In this document: positions 62,759 to 64,000 of the stretch, in pieces
Numbering within the stretch: position 1 is the stretch's first letter
Layout of the letters: every line of letters starts with the position of its first letter
Origin: Algibacter pacificus
GTDB taxonomy: Bacteria > Bacteroidota > Bacteroidia > Flavobacteriales > Flavobacteriaceae
DNA length: 64,000 bases
Direction: 5' to 3'
Assembly: GCF_008033385.1 (NCBI RefSeq)
Contig: NZ_VOGY01000001.1
Span: 372,001-436,000, forward strand
The notes under the pieces: model-generated
What the model saw: the letters and a program-made list of their open reading frames with translations, nothing else
What the model was told of the DNA's origin: nothing
Database searches by the model: none
Program-made: the position numbers and the translations under genes

Positions 62759-63673
62759 TTAGTCTTTAAAAAGTCCATCCATAGAAAGATAGCGTTCGCC
62801 AGTATCATAATTCATGGTTAGTACTGTTTTTTGGCTATCAATGGTTTCTAATTGTTTTCTAACCGCCGCTAAAGATGCTCCAGTAGAAATACCAACCAAA
62901 ATACCTTCTGTTTTTGCTATATTTTGTACTTCAGAAAAAGCTTCTTCTTTGGTAATTTTAATAGCCCCATCAATTGATTTAATGTCAAATGTTTCAGGAA
63001 TAAATCCTGGTCCAATACCTTGTAAAGCATGTGGTCCTGGTTCTCCTCCAGAAATTACAGGAGAATCGTTTGGCTCTACGGCAAATACTTTTAAACCGGA
63101 AAACTTTGCCTTTAAAACTTTAGACATACCCGAGATATGTCCACCAGTCCCAACTCCGGTAATTAAATAATCGATGCCTTCAGGGAAATCGTTAGCAATT
63201 TCTAAAGCTGTTGTTTTTGCGTGTATTTCGGGGTTGGCTGGATTTGTAAATTGAGAAGGCATCCAAGCATTTTTGTTGTTTTTAACCATCTCATTTGCTT
63301 TTGCAATGGTACCTCCTAAACCTTGCTCTTTAGGTGTTAAAACTAAATTTGCGCCATAAGCCGCCATTAATGCTCTGCGCTCAACCGACATAGATTCTGG
63401 CATAACCAATGTAAGTTTGTAGTTTTTTACAGCAGCAACCATAGCTAAACCAATACCCGTGTTTCCAGAGGTAGGCTCAATAATGTCGGTGTCTTTGGTT
63501 AAAAGACCTTTTTTCTCTGCATCCTCAATCATGGCCAATGCAATTCTATCTTTTAAACTGCCTCCTGGATTGTATTTTTCTAGTTTCATCCATACGCTTG
63601 CATTAGGAAATAATTTACTCAATTTTACAACTGGAGTATTGCCAATACCTTCTAAAATGTTATTAATTTTCAT
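62759..63673 (-). CDS. cysK: Cysteine synthase A (O-acetylserine sulfhydrylase)
   Basis: 304 residues, the usual length. The PLP lysine is Lys41 in [11 protein letters not shown]. The substrate-binding loop [16 protein letters not shown] follows at about residue 67. The phosphate-binding Gly-rich loop is [18 protein letters not shown] at about 172, and [11 protein letters not shown] lies near 255. [13 protein letters not shown] matches CysK-type enzymes rather than cystathionine beta-synthases (no heme or CBS domain). It joins sulfide to O-acetylserine. The gene stands alone, with a terminator downstream. Confidence 0.93.
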   Translation of the reverse strand: MKINNILEGIGNTPVVKLSKLFPNASVWMKLEKYNPGGSLKDRIALAMIEDAEKKGLLTKDTDIIEPTSGNTGIGLAMVAAVKNYKLTLVMPESMSVERRALMAAYGANLVLTPKEQGLGGTIAKANEMVKNNKNAWMPSQFTNPANPEIHAKTTALEIANDFPEGIDYLITGVGTGGHISGMSKVLKAKFSGLKVFAVEPNDSPVISGGEPGPHALQGIGPGFIPETFDIKSIDGAIKITKEEAFSEVQNIAKTEGILVGISTGASLAAVRKQLETIDSQKTVLTMNYDTGERYLSMDGLFKD

Positions 63674-64000
63674 ATGTGTGATTGTTTTTTTATTCTTTGT
63701 CGTTTTTTTATTTAAAACAGCAAAGAGAATAGGTTTTTATTAGAAATTTAAAGTTAATGATTTTTAGAGTTGTTTTTCTTATATAAATGTTAAAGCTAGA
63801 TGAGGTGGTGTTTTATGGCTTTTATATTATTTATTGTCTTTTTTTAATAGTTTGATCAAGTTGTAAAAATTGTACGTCCTAAGGTGTTTAAATTAGGGGG
63901 TGAAAAAAGCAACGCTTAAAAGACAAACTAAAACTAATTTTATTGTTTATAACCATTAGATTTAATAGTAGCGTATTTTAAACGAAGTTTAAAATAGTTT
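63674..64000. other. Intergenic stretch at window edge with one hairpin
   Basis: 327 bases from the cysK start to the window end. I found no supported coding frame and no exact TAnnTTTG promoter for cysK. At 63974-63996 a perfect hairpin occurs: TATTTTAAAC and GTTTAAAATA around GAA. It may be the terminator of a gene beyond the edge or a simple AT-rich stem. Confidence 0.4.

Noticed and set aside
63788-63856. Short plus-strand frame MLKLDEV near the window end
   Set aside because: 22 residues, hydrophobic by base composition, no start signal and no neighbour coupling.
1-64000. tRNA, rRNA, CRISPR arrays and insertion sequences
   Set aside because: Searched by eye for conserved tRNA/rRNA cores, regular direct repeats and transposase motifs. 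None was seen.

Overview
The window is AT-rich chromosomal DNA from a member of the Bacteroidota, almost certainly the family Flavobacteriaceae. The evidence is the set of lineage markers: TonB-dependent/OMP_b-brl barrels, surface lipoproteins with a Cys-Ser-Asp-Asp type leader, an LruC-domain lipoprotein, DUF4856 plus imelysin lipoproteins, and promoters of the Bacteroidota form (TTG or TTTG, a spacer, then TAnnTTTG). I cannot name the genus from sequence alone.

Region 1 (1-16461, plus strand) is the 3' part of an exopolysaccharide/capsule locus. It holds the end of an initiating sugar-phosphate transferase, a half-length TolC-like protein, a Wzc-like co-polymerase with a weakened P-loop domain, a Wzx flippase, a Wzy-like polymerase/ligase, a phosphoribosyltransferase-HAD fusion, four glycosyltransferases and an acyltransferase. 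A membrane-anchored beta-propeller and a large LruC lipoprotein follow. The layout fits lipid-linked repeat-unit synthesis, flipping, polymerisation and export.

Region 2 (16582-43271, minus strand) is one tightly packed run of 22 genes encoding an extracellular contractile injection system (eCIS, Afp/PVC/AlgoCIS family). In transcription order it encodes a DUF4255 cap-type protein, an unknown, one large sheath, two tube proteins, a 53-residue DUF5908-type protein, a CIS_tube/LysM protein, VgrG-like spike, PAAR tip, gp25, two large baseplate-J-type wedge proteins, a 924-residue unknown, a small membrane protein and a tape-measure protein. Next come three candidate cargo genes sharing leader features: a 111-residue leader-only protein, a Cys-rich HEQVH protein, and a giant DUF4157/HNH-like/beta-repeat protein. 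A TPR protein, an unknown, a peptidoglycan-binding muramidase and the AAA+ ATPase complete the set. No Afp13-like fibre is recognisable. This cargo module is the most novel part of the window. A bidirectional hairpin terminator separates the locus from region 1.

Region 3 (43272-50919) is mixed housekeeping: a Crp/Fnr-type regulator beside the eCIS promoter region, a fatty-acid desaturase, a DnaQ exonuclease-GIY-YIG fusion, peptidase T, a HigBA-type toxin-antitoxin pair, PyrD and HMG-CoA lyase.

Region 4 (50937-60141) looks like an iron-acquisition operon: DUF4856 lipoprotein, imelysin lipoprotein, HTTM membrane protein, TonB-dependent receptor. It has a consensus promoter and a possible Fur-like site. 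A second outer-membrane barrel follows, starting with TTG.

Region 5 (60186-64000) has guaB, a compact structured intergenic element, a small surface lipoprotein and cysteine synthase. No tRNA, rRNA, CRISPR array, transposase or integrase was seen.
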